Of a DNA stretch of 40,578 nucleotides, positions 8,088-18,592 are shown one piece after another. The position numbers were made by a program, and so were the translations under genes. Numbering within the stretch: the first letter of the stretch is position 1; each line of letters starts with the position of its first letter. This stretch comes from Verrucomicrobiota bacterium (lineage in GTDB: Bacteria; Verrucomicrobiota; Verrucomicrobiia; Opitutales; Opitutaceae). Where the stretch lies: NCBI GenBank assembly GCA_028293545.1, contig JAQGOP010000040.1, positions 1-40,578 of the forward strand. The letters are read 5' to 3'. The notes below the pieces were generated by a model. That model did not search any database. It saw nothing but the letters and a program-made list of their open reading frames with translations, and was not told the DNA's origin.

Positions 8088-9038
8088 ATGGTTGAAACGC
8101 GGCTTAAAATCTTTTCCGGCAACTCCAACCGCGTCCTCGCGGAGGAAATCTGCGCCTCCATCGGCATGCCGTTGGGCGAGGCGACCGTCACCAGTTTCCC
8201 GGACGGCGAGTCGTTCGTGAAGATCAACGAAAACGTCCGCGGCCAGGATGTTTACATCATCCAGTCGACGTGCCCGCCGACGAACCATCACCTGATGGAA
8301 CTGCTGATCATGATCGACGCCGCCCGTCGCGCGTCCGCCCAGCGCATTACCGCCGTCCTGCCGTTCTACGGTTACGCGCGGCAGGATCGCAAGGACCAGC
8401 CCCGCGTCCCGATCACCGCCAAGCTCGTGGCCAACCTCCTCGTCGCCGCGGGCGCCACGCGCATCCTCACGATGGACCTGCACAGCCAGCAGATCCAGGG
8501 GTTCTTCGACATCCCCGTTGACCATCTTTTCGCGTCGCCCGTTTTCTTCGAATACTTGAGCACGCAAAAGCGCGACCGCCCGCTGGTCGTCTGCTCGCCG
8601 GATGTCGGCGGCATGAAAATGGCGTCCGCCTACGCCGACACGATGGGTGCGGCCCTCGCGCTCGTGGCGAAGAAGCGCAAGAGCGCGACGACCGTCGAAG
8701 CGATGAACGTCGTGGGCGACGTCAGCGGCTGCGATGTCCTGCTCGTCGACGACATCACTGAGACCGCGGGGACCTTGACGGCCGCGGCAAAAATTCTCCG
8801 CGAACACGGTGCGGTGCGGATCACCGCGGCGGTGAGCCACTGCGTGCTAAACGAAGTCGCGATCGAGCGTCTGAAGTCCGGCTTGATCGACGAGTTGATC
8901 ACGACGAACTCGACGCCGGTCGTTACGCACGGCCTGCCGATCAAGGTGCTGAGCATCGCCAAGCTGCTGGGCCAGGCGATCGTCCGGATCAACGGCAACG
9001 AGAGCGTGACGAGCCTCTTCCGGATCAAGGGCTTCTGA
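8088..9038 (+). CDS. prs: Ribose-phosphate pyrophosphokinase (PRPP synthetase)
   Basis: The enzyme makes 5-phosphoribosyl pyrophosphate from ribose 5-phosphate and ATP, feeding nucleotide, His and Trp synthesis. The 316-residue sequence contains the class I hallmarks FPDGESFVKINENVRG (37-52), PFYGYARQDRKD (92-103), TMDLHSQQIQGFF (128-140, with His132) and the PRPP-binding loop VDDITETAGTL (220-230), a variant of the common DDMIDTAGT. The ATG at 8088 was chosen because it places the first strand (RLKIFSGN) at the normal distance. A GTG at 8079 would add three residues. No Shine-Dalgarno sequence is seen for either. The gene is separated from lpxD by only 43 bases and may be transcribed with it. 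Confidence 0.95.
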   Translation: MVETRLKIFSGNSNRVLAEEICASIGMPLGEATVTSFPDGESFVKINENVRGQDVYIIQSTCPPTNHHLMELLIMIDAARRASAQRITAVLPFYGYARQDRKDQPRVPITAKLVANLLVAAGATRILTMDLHSQQIQGFFDIPVDHLFASPVFFEYLSTQKRDRPLVVCSPDVGGMKMASAYADTMGAALALVAKKRKSATTVEAMNVVGDVSGCDVLLVDDITETAGTLTAAAKILREHGAVRITAAVSHCVLNEVAIERLKSGLIDELITTNSTPVVTHGLPIKVLSIAKLLGQAIVRINGNESVTSLFRIKGF

Positions 9039-9106
9039 CCCGCCCGCTCCGGCGGGAGCGCGCGGCGGCAAAGCGCGTTGGCGCGAGCCGACCCGATTTT
9101 CCCCCA

Positions 9107-9187
9107 CGGAATTCGCGGACCAACGCGGATTCGGAAATTCAGTTTTCAGGAACGACGCCTTGAATCCGCGTTGACCGGCGAATTCCG
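9107..9187. repeat. Intergenic inverted repeat with 26-bp arms
   Basis: The arms 9107-9132 and 9162-9187 are complementary at 23 of 26 positions and enclose a 29-base loop. Both arms contain the sequence CAACGCGGATTC or its complement. The element sits in the 289-base gap between prs and the protease gene. No T-run follows it. It resembles a mobile or structural intergenic repeat more than a simple terminator, and its base vocabulary (ATTCGCGG) recurs in the repeats at 10791 and 16100. Confidence 0.7.
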
Positions 9188-9265
9188 CCGGGAAAATGAG
9201 GCTCCCTCAACGCTCAACCGCGCCTTCGCCAGAGGCCCGGTTCGTCCTCCCCGGAATTCGGATTT

Positions 9266-9289
9266 CTCGCGCCCCGTGGGTTGCGCGAG
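9266..9289. other. Small GC-rich hairpin upstream of the protease gene
   Basis: CTCGCGC (9266-9272) and GCGCGAG (9283-9289) form a perfect 7-bp stem with a 10-base loop, 38 bases before the protease start codon. It would lie in the 5' leader or overlap the promoter. Its role is unknown. Confidence 0.45.
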
Positions 9290-9327
9290 GAACAATTGCC
9301 GATACCGTTCGGTCCTAATTTATCCCC

Positions 9328-10749
9328 ATGAAATTCAAGTTCTTCTCCAGCCTGCTCGCGATCCTCGCTTCGTTTCCGATGCTTTGTCTTGGCCTCCAAG
9401 CCAAGGAGGCCGTCAAGGCCGCGGTGGTCGTCAAGCAACCCGAGCTGCGGGTTGATTCCACGCCCGTCTCCGAGGCGAAGGCACCGATGATCGCCAGCTA
9501 CGCCGATGTCGTCGAGCCGGTGCAGCGGGCGGTGGTTTCGGTCTACTCAAAGAAGATTGTCCGCGAGCGCTATGTCGCCAATCCACTCCTGCGCCAGTTT
9601 TTCGGCGACATGCCGGACCAGCAGCGGGAGCGCAAGGAAGAGGGGCTCGGCTCGGGCGTGATCATTTCTCCCGATGGCTATATCCTCACCAACAACCACG
9701 TCGTCGAGGGCGCCGACGAACTGAAGGTCAGTCTGACCGACGATCGGGAATTCATCGCGAAGGTCATCGGCACCGATCCGAAGACCGACATTGCCGTCAT
9801 CAAGATCGAGGCAACGAGCCTGCCGACCGTGGTCCTCGCCGATAGCGACCTGCTGCGCGTGGGTGACGTCGTTTTCGCCGTCGGCAATCCGCTCGGCGTG
9901 GGCCAGACGGTGACGATGGGTATCGTGTCCGCGAAGGGGCGCAATCAGCTCGGCCTGCTCGACAGCGGCTATGAAAGCTTCATCCAGACCGACGCCGCCA
10001 TCAACATGGGCAATTCCGGCGGTGCGCTCGTCGACGCCAAGGGCCGACTCATCGGCATCAACAGCGCGATCATTTCCACCACGCGCGGCAGCATCGGGCT
10101 CGGATTCGCGATCCCGATCAACCTCGCGTCGACCGTTCTGAAAAGCCTCATCGCGACCGGCACCGTCACGCGCGGCTACCTCGGCATTGCGGCCGACACC
10201 GTGTCGGCCGAAGACACGGAATCGCTCGGCCTGCCGCGCGGTGCGCACGGCGCGATGGTCACCGACGTCACGCCGGACTCGCCCGCTGGAAAAGCGAAAA
10301 TCGAGCGCGGCGACGTGATCCTGGCCTACAACAACCGGCCCTTTGTCTCGTGGGAAGAACTGCGCCTTATGATCGCCGAAACACCTCCCGGCTCGAAGGT
10401 GAAACTCAAGATTTCCCGCAGCAGCACGGTGACGAACGTGGACGTCACGCTCGACACTTTGGACGAAAAGCCGAACGAGTTGATCCCGGGCGTCGACGTC
10501 TCGCCGCTCACCGACGAACTGCGCCTGCACATGCGCATTCCCGCGCGCGTCGATGGCTTGCTGATCAAGTCGGTCGACAAAGACTCGCCGTACGCCGAGG
10601 TCCTGGCGCCGGAATTCCTGATCGTCCAAATCGATCGCGAGTACGTCACGGACCTCGCGTCCGCGAAAGCCGCGCTCACGCCGGGTCGTCACTTGCTCTA
10701 CGTCTACTATCGCGGCGCCTTCCGCGTCGCGCGCATTGACGTGAAGTAA
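9328..10749 (+). CDS. Periplasmic trypsin-like serine protease with PDZ domains (HtrA/DegP family)
   Basis: HtrA/DegP proteases degrade or refold damaged proteins in the cell envelope. The 473-residue product has a signal peptide (about residues 1-25, probable cleavage after LQA). The trypsin-like domain carries the complete catalytic triad: His124 in TNNHVVEGAD, Asp154 in KTDIAVIKI and Ser230 in NMGNSGGAL. The first PDZ domain covers about residues 275-365 (RGYLGIAADTVS, VTPDSPAGKAKIERGDVILAYN). A second, more divergent PDZ-like region follows to the end and lacks several usual positions. A DegP, DegQ or DegS role cannot be separated from sequence alone, so no symbol is given. It is convergent with pyrE. 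Confidence 0.92.
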   Translation: MKFKFFSSLLAILASFPMLCLGLQAKEAVKAAVVVKQPELRVDSTPVSEAKAPMIASYADVVEPVQRAVVSVYSKKIVRERYVANPLLRQFFGDMPDQQRERKEEGLGSGVIISPDGYILTNNHVVEGADELKVSLTDDREFIAKVIGTDPKTDIAVIKIEATSLPTVVLADSDLLRVGDVVFAVGNPLGVGQTVTMGIVSAKGRNQLGLLDSGYESFIQTDAAINMGNSGGALVDAKGRLIGINSAIISTTRGSIGLGFAIPINLASTVLKSLIATGTVTRGYLGIAADTVSAEDTESLGLPRGAHGAMVTDVTPDSPAGKAKIERGDVILAYNNRPFVSWEELRLMIAETPPGSKVKLKISRSSTVTNVDVTLDTLDEKPNELIPGVDVSPLTDELRLHMRIPARVDGLLIKSVDKDSPYAEVLAPEFLIVQIDREYVTDLASAKAALTPGRHLLYVYYRGAFRVARIDVK

Positions 10750-10790
10750 CGCCGCGCGCTCCGCCGAGACACTTAAAATTCCGACTCCGG

Positions 10791-10844
10791 ATTCGCGTCC
10801 ATTCGCGGTTAAAAAAACTTAACCGCCATCCGGTCGAAGACCGG
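10791..10844. repeat. Repeat ATTCGCGTCC plus hairpins between convergent genes
   Basis: Positions 10791-10816 match positions 16100-16125 at 24 of 26 bases; the two differences are C versus T. The end of the element forms a perfect 8-bp hairpin (GCGGTTAA at 10805-10812, TTAACCGC at 10819-10826). A second perfect 6-bp hairpin follows (CCGGTC/GACCGG, 10830-10844). The element fills the 101-base gap between the protease gene and pyrE, whose transcripts converge here, so it may also serve as a two-way terminator. Confidence 0.65.
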
Positions 10845-10850
10845 CGCACC

Positions 10851-11420
10851 TCAGCTTCCCGGCTTCTGGACCGGGATCTTCGCCAGCCATTCCGGCACGG
10901 CGTCGGCGGGGTAGGTGGGGAAACTCAGTTCGAGCAGCGAGATTGCGGGTACTTCGAAGCGTGCGCTGCCGGCGCTGCGGTCGACCAGCATCGCGACCGC
11001 CACCGGGACTCCGCCCGCTTGCCGGACAATCTCCAGGCACTCGAGCACGCGCCCGCCGCGGGTCACGACATCCTCGACGATCAGTACCGGTTCGCCGGGC
11101 GAGAGCGTGAAACCGCGGCGCATGACGAGGACGTTGTTTTCCTTTTCCGCGAAAATGTAGCGGGCCTTCGCCTGCCGCGCGACTTCCTGGCCGATCACCA
11201 ATCCACCCATCGCGGGGGCGAGCACCGTGGTGAATTTGAAGTCCTTCAGTCGCGCGACGAGCAGTTCCGCGAGGCGCTCGACGGCATCCATCCGCTGGCA
11301 GACCTGGGCACACTGGAAATAATGCCCGCTGTGCAGGCCGGACCGCAGCACGAAGTGACCTTCGAGCAGCGCGCGCGTGCGGGTGAAGATGCCGAGGATT
11401 TCAGATTGGTCAGTGGCCAT
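10851..11420 (-). CDS. pyrE: Orotate phosphoribosyltransferase
   Basis: PyrE joins orotate and PRPP to give orotidine 5'-phosphate in pyrimidine synthesis. The 189-residue protein shows the family start region (FTRTRALLEGHFVLRSGLHSG), the segment VLAPAMGGLVIGQEVAR and the PRPP-binding motif VLIVEDVVTRGGR (112-124). Start choice: the reading frame is open for a further 46 codons upstream, but the ATG at 11420 gives the normal length and leaves an 80-base divergent promoter region facing the gene at 11500. The upstream extension has unusual composition and overlaps that gene. Whether PyrE acts as a single enzyme or pairs with a separate PyrF cannot be seen here. Confidence 0.93.
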   Translation of the reverse strand: MATDQSEILGIFTRTRALLEGHFVLRSGLHSGHYFQCAQVCQRMDAVERLAELLVARLKDFKFTTVLAPAMGGLVIGQEVARQAKARYIFAEKENNVLVMRRGFTLSPGEPVLIVEDVVTRGGRVLECLEIVRQAGGVPVAVAMLVDRSAGSARFEVPAISLLELSFPTYPADAVPEWLAKIPVQKPGS

Positions 11421-11499
11421 TTGCCGACGCTGGGAGCTCCCGGGCAAAAAACAAAAACATTTTGCACGCCGTCGGGCCGCGTCATAAGGTGCCTGCGCC

Positions 11500-13493
<1,994 letters not shown>

Positions 13494-13514
13494 TCCACGA
13501 ATCCACGCCGCGCC

Positions 13515-14270
13515 ATGCAACCGGAACACCGCCAACTCATGCTTCGCGCCAACCGGCTCCTCGGCGCGGGGCTGCTCGAGGCCAACCTGGTGCGGGAGGA
13601 AGATGTCACGAAGGCGAACGAGAGCCTGATGGCGATCGTCGACAACGACGCGCCGCGCCAGTCCACGCTGCTCGGCATCCTCGCCTATGACCTCAAGGTG
13701 ATTCGCGAGGAGGACATCCTCCAATTCTGCGTCGACGAGGAAGGCCTGGGCCTGATCGACCTGCGCGGTTACGACGTGCACGACGACGTGAAGAAAACCA
13801 TCGAGGTCGCGACGTGCTGGGCCACGTGGTCGGTGCCCTTCGATCACGACGAGGATTTCTATTTCGTCGCGACGGCCTATTACCTCAGCCCCGCGGTGCG
13901 GAGCTTCTGGGAAAAACAATTTGCCGGCCCGATCCTGTGGTTTGGCACGACGATTGAAGTCATCGCCGACTACCTCGAGAAACTGACGATCGAGCGCACC
14001 GCGCCCGCGCCGCTCCCGCCGCCCCTGCCGTCGGGGACACGTTCGCCCTTTGGCGCGCCCTCGTCGACGCGTTCCTCCATGGGCCGCACCGGCACGCCGC
14101 AACCGTTCGGAAAAAACGGCACGCCGACGCCTTTTGGGAAATCCGACACCGGCAGCCAGTTCCCGAAGCCGATCACGACTCCGCCGTTCGTGAAGCCCAC
14201 CACGCCCTCGATTTTTCCCCGCCCCGACACGCGCTCGCCCTTTCCGCCGAAAACCCCGGCGAAGCAATAG
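13515..14270 (+). CDS. MshEN/GspE-N-like protein with proline-rich tail
   Basis: The 251-residue protein is not recognised with certainty. Residues about 10-75 contain repeating leucine/glycine patterns (RLLGAGLLEANLVREEDV, then STLLGILAYDLKVIREEDI) that resemble the N-terminal domains of type II secretion and type IV pilus ATPases; related domains can bind cyclic di-GMP. Residues about 76-160 continue as a globular region. From about 161 the protein is Pro/Ser/Thr/Phe-rich and low in complexity, with repeated TPxPFGK-like units, and is probably disordered. It ends 97 bases before the PilB/GspE-type ATPase gene, so it is probably a partner or a split-off regulatory domain of that ATPase. There is no signal peptide. 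Confidence 0.7.
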   Translation: MQPEHRQLMLRANRLLGAGLLEANLVREEDVTKANESLMAIVDNDAPRQSTLLGILAYDLKVIREEDILQFCVDEEGLGLIDLRGYDVHDDVKKTIEVATCWATWSVPFDHDEDFYFVATAYYLSPAVRSFWEKQFAGPILWFGTTIEVIADYLEKLTIERTAPAPLPPPLPSGTRSPFGAPSSTRSSMGRTGTPQPFGKNGTPTPFGKSDTGSQFPKPITTPPFVKPTTPSIFPRPDTRSPFPPKTPAKQ

Positions 14271-14367
14271 CGCCCAAAGCGATCGGCTTTGAGCTTTCGG
14301 CGTCAAGGCGCCGCCACCTTCGATCCCCGCAGCATCGGCCCACCGCCCAGCTCACCGCTTCAACCAA

Positions 14368-16077
14368 ATGCCCCTCGGAAAAGTTCAGACCCAAATCGTC
14401 GCGAAGCTCATGGAGATGGGCCGCCTTTCCGGCCGCCAGCGCGACGTGATCGCGGCGGTCACGGCGGATCTGAACGGCGACGCGCTCGACCGCCTGCTCC
14501 AGGAGGAATACCGCGTCACGCCGCTGCAGATCCTCGTGGCGAAAGGGCGCGCGCTGGGACTCGCCCCTTACAATATTGTCCGGTACCGCGTGACGCCGGC
14601 AACCTTCGAGCGGGTGCCGCGGGAATTCTGCGAGGAGAACCAGGTCATCCCGGTCGGCACCGTCGGCGATATGCTGCTCGTGGTCTTTGCGAATCCGTTT
14701 GAGGTCACTGTCCCCGCGAAAATCCACGAGATGACGGGCCTGCGCGTGGTGCGGATGCTCGGACGCGAGAAGGACATTCGCGACAAGTTCAACCAGGGGC
14801 AGGACAACCGCTCGACGGGATTCGACGATGTCGTCCAGCAGATCGGGGCCGAGTTCGGCACGACCCTCCTCGCGGGCGACGAGGAGTTGGTCGACGAGGA
14901 ATCGGGGCCGATCATCCAGCTCGCGAACCGCATCATCGAGGATGCCTATTTCGCCGGCGCGAGCGACATCCACATCGAGCCCCAGGAAAACGAAATCATT
15001 GTCCGGTACCGCATCGACGGCCTGTGCCAGGAGAAGCTGCGCATGCCCGCCAAGGTCGCGCCCGCGCTCGTGGCCCGCATCAAGATCATGTGCAACCTCG
15101 ACATCGCCGAGCGGCGGTTGCCGCAGGACGGGCGCATCATTTTCAAGCAGTTCACCAAGAAATCGCTCGACCTCGACTTGCGCGTTTCCACCGCCCCGTT
15201 GAACCACGGCGAAGGCATGGTGATGCGTATCCTCGACAAGCAGAAAGCGACGCTGCCGCTCCCGGCCCTCGGCTTTTCCGACGAGGCGCTCGCGCGTTAC
15301 CGCGAGGTCATCCGCCAGCCCTACGGCATGATCCTCCATTGCGGCCCGACCGGTTCCGGGAAGTCGATGACGCTCTACTCGGCGTTGAATGAAATCAATT
15401 CCCCCGAACTCGTGATCCGCACCGCCGAGGACCCGATCGAGTACACGCTGATGGGCATTAACCAGATGCAGATGCACCGCCAGATCGGGCTCACGTTTGC
15501 GACGGCCCTGCGGTCCTTTCTCCGGCAGGACCCCGACATCATCCTGGTGGGTGAGATCCGCGACAAGGAAACGGCGGACGTGGCGGTCGAAGCCGCCCTC
15601 ACCGGTCACTTGCTGATGAGCACGCTGCACACGAACGACGCGCCGAGCACGATCGCGCGTCTCGCGGACATGGGGGTGGAGCCTTTCATGATTTCGTCGT
15701 CGCTGCTCTGCGTGTGTTCGCAGCGACTCATGCGCCGGGTCTGCAAGACCTGCCGCGTGAGCTACCAGCCCCAGGGCCGCGAAAAGGAGATTCTGGAAAA
15801 AGCGATCGGGTGGAACGGCACCATTTACCGCCACAGCCCGCGCGGTTGTTCGAAATGCGGCGGCAGCGGTTACAAGGGCCGCGTGGGCATCCACGAACTC
15901 ATGATTTCAAACGACGAGCTGGTCGAAGGCATCAACAACGAGATTGAAACCGCCGAGCTGAAGCGCATCGCGATGCGCTCCGGGATGAAGACGCTGCACC
16001 AGGACAGCCTGCTGAAGGTCAGGGACGGTATTTCCACCCTCGAGGAGGCCATCGCCACCGTGCCCCCGGATGTTTGA
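14368..16077 (+). CDS. PilB/GspE-type secretion or pilus-assembly ATPase
   Basis: These hexameric cytoplasmic ATPases power assembly of type IV pili or type II secretion pseudopili. The 569-residue protein has an MshEN-like N-terminal region (about 1-150) and an N2 domain with [21 protein letters not shown]. The motor domain has Walker A GPTGSGKS (326-333), an Asp box near RTAEDPIEY, Walker [13 protein letters not shown] and the His box [15 protein letters not shown] four-cysteine metal site of the PilB/GspE type follows (CKTC then CSKC), absent from PilT retraction motors. No pilC, pilT or secretin gene is near, so PilB and GspE cannot be told apart. The ATG has no Shine-Dalgarno sequence. 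Confidence 0.9.
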   Translation: MPLGKVQTQIVAKLMEMGRLSGRQRDVIAAVTADLNGDALDRLLQEEYRVTPLQILVAKGRALGLAPYNIVRYRVTPATFERVPREFCEENQVIPVGTVGDMLLVVFANPFEVTVPAKIHEMTGLRVVRMLGREKDIRDKFNQGQDNRSTGFDDVVQQIGAEFGTTLLAGDEELVDEESGPIIQLANRIIEDAYFAGASDIHIEPQENEIIVRYRIDGLCQEKLRMPAKVAPALVARIKIMCNLDIAERRLPQDGRIIFKQFTKKSLDLDLRVSTAPLNHGEGMVMRILDKQKATLPLPALGFSDEALARYREVIRQPYGMILHCGPTGSGKSMTLYSALNEINSPELVIRTAEDPIEYTLMGINQMQMHRQIGLTFATALRSFLRQDPDIILVGEIRDKETADVAVEAALTGHLLMSTLHTNDAPSTIARLADMGVEPFMISSSLLCVCSQRLMRRVCKTCRVSYQPQGREKEILEKAIGWNGTIYRHSPRGCSKCGGSGYKGRVGIHELMISNDELVEGINNEIETAELKRIAMRSGMKTLHQDSLLKVRDGISTLEEAIATVPPDV

Positions 16078-16099
16078 GCAACCGAATCCCGAACTTTTC

Positions 16100-16125
16100 A
16101 TTCGTGTCCATTCGTGGTTAAAAAA
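16100..16125. repeat. Second copy of the ATTCGYGTCCATTCGYGG repeat
   Basis: This 26-base element differs from 10791-10816 only by T for C at two corresponding positions. Internally it is a tandem of two similar halves (ATTCGTGTCC, ATTCGTGGTT) followed by an A-run. It lies 22 bases past the ATPase stop codon. Here the downstream half of the 10805-10826 hairpin is absent. Confidence 0.7.
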
Positions 16126-16181
16126 CGTCCGTGATTGGTGCTTTCCCGTACCGCTTCAACCCATTCCTGAACCTGCCTCCC

Positions 16182-16682
16182 ATGCGTCGCCTGCCGTTAG
16201 CTGTCCTCGCCCTTGCCGTTTTTTTCGCCGCCGGCTGCGGCCCGAAAGCCGTGACCCCACTGCAGCGCAAGCAGGCCGCGACCCTTGCCAGCGAAGCGAA
16301 TTTCGCGACGACCGTGCGCGATTACCCGCGGGCCGAGGGACTTTACGCGCAGGCCGCGGAAATCGCCCCGGACATGCCGGAGTACTGGCTTCTGCTCGGC
16401 ACGGTGCGGCGCAAGATGGATAATCGCGATGGCGCCAGGACCGCGTTCGAGCGGGCGCTGAAGGTCAGCCGCGCCGCCTACAAGCAGGATCCCACCAAGA
16501 CCACGCTGCTTCTGCAGCAGGCCTATCTTTACGCCCTCATGGGAAAACCCGACGACGCCCGCGAGACCGTCGAGAAGGCGCGCAAGGAGCATCCCGAAGA
16601 TCGCACCATCCGCACTTTTGTCGAAGGCAAGGAACTCGATCGCCTGCTCGCCGACCCGGCGTTCAAGGACGCTGCGCTTTAG
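16182..16682 (+). CDS. TPR-containing lipoprotein
   Basis: The 166-residue product starts with a lipoprotein signal (MRRLPLAVLALAVFFAAGC), so Cys19 would be the lipidated residue. Two to three tetratricopeptide-like helical repeats follow (ARDYPRAEGLYAQAAEIAPDMPEYWLLLGTV-like, DGARTAFERALKVS, LYALMGKPDDARETVEKA). Such proteins act as scaffolds in envelope complexes; no specific function can be assigned. The reading frame is open for 17 more codons upstream, but the ATG at 16182 gives a proper signal peptide. It lies 104 bases after the PilB/GspE-type gene and may be functionally linked to it, in the way PilF/PilW-type TPR lipoproteins are. That link is inference. Confidence 0.75.
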   Translation: MRRLPLAVLALAVFFAAGCGPKAVTPLQRKQAATLASEANFATTVRDYPRAEGLYAQAAEIAPDMPEYWLLLGTVRRKMDNRDGARTAFERALKVSRAAYKQDPTKTTLLLQQAYLYALMGKPDDARETVEKARKEHPEDRTIRTFVEGKELDRLLADPAFKDAAL

Positions 16683-16744
16683 CTCGCCGCCGCGGCCGAG
16701 GCGGTGACAGGGGTGAGCGATCGCCGCGGCCGGAATTTGTCTCG

Positions 16745-17383
16745 ATGCCAAACCTCTGGTTGGAATTCCTCGCCGTGGCCGTCGCCCATTTTCTCGCGGT
16801 TGCGAGCCCGGGGCCCGACTTCGCGATCGTGCTGCGGCAAAGCCTCTCGTTCGGACGTCGCACCGCCGTCTGGACCGCGATCGGAATCGGGACGGGCATC
16901 CTGCTCCATGTCACCTATTCGTTGTTTGGGCTCGGACTGTTGATCCGGAGCTCCCCGCTTTGCTTCAACATCCTGAAATACGCGGGCGCCGCTTATATCG
17001 CGTGGCTGGGGATCCAGGCGTTGCGCGCGAAACCGCCGGCGACGACTGAAGCGTCGAATACTCCTGCGAGCGCGGGCGCGCCGGGCGCGGGGGCGGCATT
17101 TCTCACGGGTTTCCTGACCAACGCGCTCAACCCGAAGGTCACGTTGTTTTTCATTTCGCTCTTCGTGATCATCGTGAACCCGTTGACGCCCAAATGGGTC
17201 CAGGCGGGATACGGGCTGTGGATGTCGCTGGCGACGATGGCATGGTTTTCCCTGGTGGCGGTGGTCTTCACCCGCGAAGGGGTGCGCCGGCGTTTCCTGC
17301 GATCCGGCCCCTGGATCGACCGCGTGCTGGGGGTGGTCTTCCTCGCGTTCGCCGCGGGACTCGTGCTCTCGTCGCTGACGTAG
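16745..17383 (+). CDS. LysE/RhtB-family amino-acid exporter
   Basis: LysE/RhtB proteins export amino acids or related small molecules through the inner membrane. The 212-residue protein has the family length and about six hydrophobic segments. The first helix carries the conserved VASPGPDFAIVLRQSLSFGRR motif (residues about 19-39), and GAAYIAWLGIQALR and FLTNALNPKVTLFFISLF follow in the expected order. The substrate cannot be predicted. The start ATG at 16745 is 62 bases after the TPR lipoprotein, with GGAAT about 12 bases before it. It precedes the dioxygenase-like gene by 52 bases on the same strand. Confidence 0.9.
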   Translation: MPNLWLEFLAVAVAHFLAVASPGPDFAIVLRQSLSFGRRTAVWTAIGIGTGILLHVTYSLFGLGLLIRSSPLCFNILKYAGAAYIAWLGIQALRAKPPATTEASNTPASAGAPGAGAAFLTGFLTNALNPKVTLFFISLFVIIVNPLTPKWVQAGYGLWMSLATMAWFSLVAVVFTREGVRRRFLRSGPWIDRVLGVVFLAFAAGLVLSSLT

Positions 17384-17435
17384 GGCGCGCCTTGTCATAC
17401 TTGCGGCGCCCGAAAATTTGTCCAACGGTCCCACC

Positions 17436-18431
17436 ATGACTCCGTTGCTGACCCCGCAGCAGGTCCGTTTTTTTCACGACGAAGGCTACCTCATTGTCCC
17501 GGATGTATTTCCGCCCGCGGAACTGGAGCCACTCCGCCAGGCGATCCATGGCGAGATCAACCGGCTCGCGCGCGAATTCCAGGCCGACGGGAAACTTTCC
17601 GGCCTGCACGCCGAACTGGGCTTCGACCGGCAGGTCGCGGCCATCCACCGCGATTCCCCCGGGTGCGGCGAAGCGATCGTGCGGCACATCATCGGCCTGC
17701 GCGGCGGTGGATTTTATTCGCCGGAGATGTTCGACCTCATCATGCAGCCCGCGTTGCTCGCGCTGATCGGGGCGCTGGTGGGATCGGACGAGGTTGTGGC
17801 TTCACCGTACCGGATTCGCCCGAAGCTCCCGAATTTTGGCGGCGGGGTCGTCCCATGGCACCAGGACAGCGGCTACCTCGCGGGGCATTGCGACACGCAC
17901 CTGATCATCACGTGCTGGGTGCCGTTCGTCGATGCGTCCGCGGAAAACGGCTGCATGGAAATCCTCCCGCGCGCGCATCGCGGCAAAGTCGCGCCGCATC
18001 ACACCGGGGGGAACGCGGATTTCCTGGTGATCAAGGACGAGGACCTCCCCGGCGACCCGCGCGCCGCGATCACGGCGGCGTGCCCGCGCGGTGGCGCGGT
18101 GTTCATGACGAATCGGACTCCCCATTGCTCGACGCCCAATTATTCCGACCACATCCGCTGGAGCGTCGACCTCCGGTATAAAGCTGCGGACGTTCCGAAT
18201 AATGTCGGCATCGAACCCGCAGGGTTCGATGCGGAGGGAAAAGCGGACGCGGCGTTTTATGAAAACGTGAACGTCGCGTGCTATCCGCCCGAGGCCGATT
18301 TCGTGGTTCACAGCCGTGTCCATCCCGAGCGCGTGGTCGATTACGCGGAATACGTCCGGATGCGTGAAGTCTACGCGCGCACCCAACCCCGCTTCGCCGA
18401 AGTACGCGCCTGGCCCCCGCTCGAAAAGTAG
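17436..18431 (+). CDS. Phytanoyl-CoA dioxygenase (PhyH) family protein
   Basis: PhyH-family proteins are non-haem Fe(II)/2-oxoglutarate-dependent oxygenases that hydroxylate varied small molecules. The 331-residue protein shows the iron-binding set His142-x-Asp144 (PWHQDSGYL) and His230 (NRTPHCSTPN), with Arg241 (HIRWSVDLRY) placed to bind 2-oxoglutarate. Other family-like segments are FFHDEGYLIVPDVF near the start and NGCMEILPRAHRG in the core. The substrate is unknown; related bacterial genes act in secondary or osmolyte metabolism. The ATG at 17436 is preferred over a TTG at 17418, since the family start fits it. The TAG stop lies within the left arm of the large inverted repeat at 18428-18592. 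Confidence 0.88.
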   Translation: MTPLLTPQQVRFFHDEGYLIVPDVFPPAELEPLRQAIHGEINRLAREFQADGKLSGLHAELGFDRQVAAIHRDSPGCGEAIVRHIIGLRGGGFYSPEMFDLIMQPALLALIGALVGSDEVVASPYRIRPKLPNFGGGVVPWHQDSGYLAGHCDTHLIITCWVPFVDASAENGCMEILPRAHRGKVAPHHTGGNADFLVIKDEDLPGDPRAAITAACPRGGAVFMTNRTPHCSTPNYSDHIRWSVDLRYKAADVPNNVGIEPAGFDAEGKADAAFYENVNVACYPPEADFVVHSRVHPERVVDYAEYVRMREVYARTQPRFAEVRAWPPLEK

Positions 18432-18592
18432 CGCAGGCGGCCGGCCTGCTCCGGAAGTAGCGAGTAGTGAGTAGCGGGTAGCGAGTAGACGGACCCTCCC
18501 ACGCCTGAGGAGTGCTTGGGCATGCTCGCTACTCGCTACCCGCTACTCGCTACTCGCTACTTCAGCCTGAGCAGGCGGGCCGCCTGCGCTAC
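18428..18592. repeat. Large nested inverted repeat joining two convergent stop codons
   Basis: The outer arms 18428-18451 and 18569-18592 are complementary at 23 of 24 positions. The inner arms 18456-18488 and 18529-18561 are complementary at 32 of 33 positions and are built from repeats of GAGTAGCG. The central loop holds a further imperfect hairpin (CCCACGC with GCTTGGG). The TAG stop of the + strand gene (18429-18431) and the TAG stop of the minus-strand gene (18589-18591) both lie inside the outer arms. The RNA from either strand would fold into a very long hairpin. It could act as a two-way terminator or be a transposed repeat. Confidence 0.9.

Noticed and set aside
14275..14291. Hairpin CAAAGC-GATCG-GCTTTG after the MshEN-like gene
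   Set aside because: The stem is only 6 bp and has no T-run, so a terminator cannot be supported.
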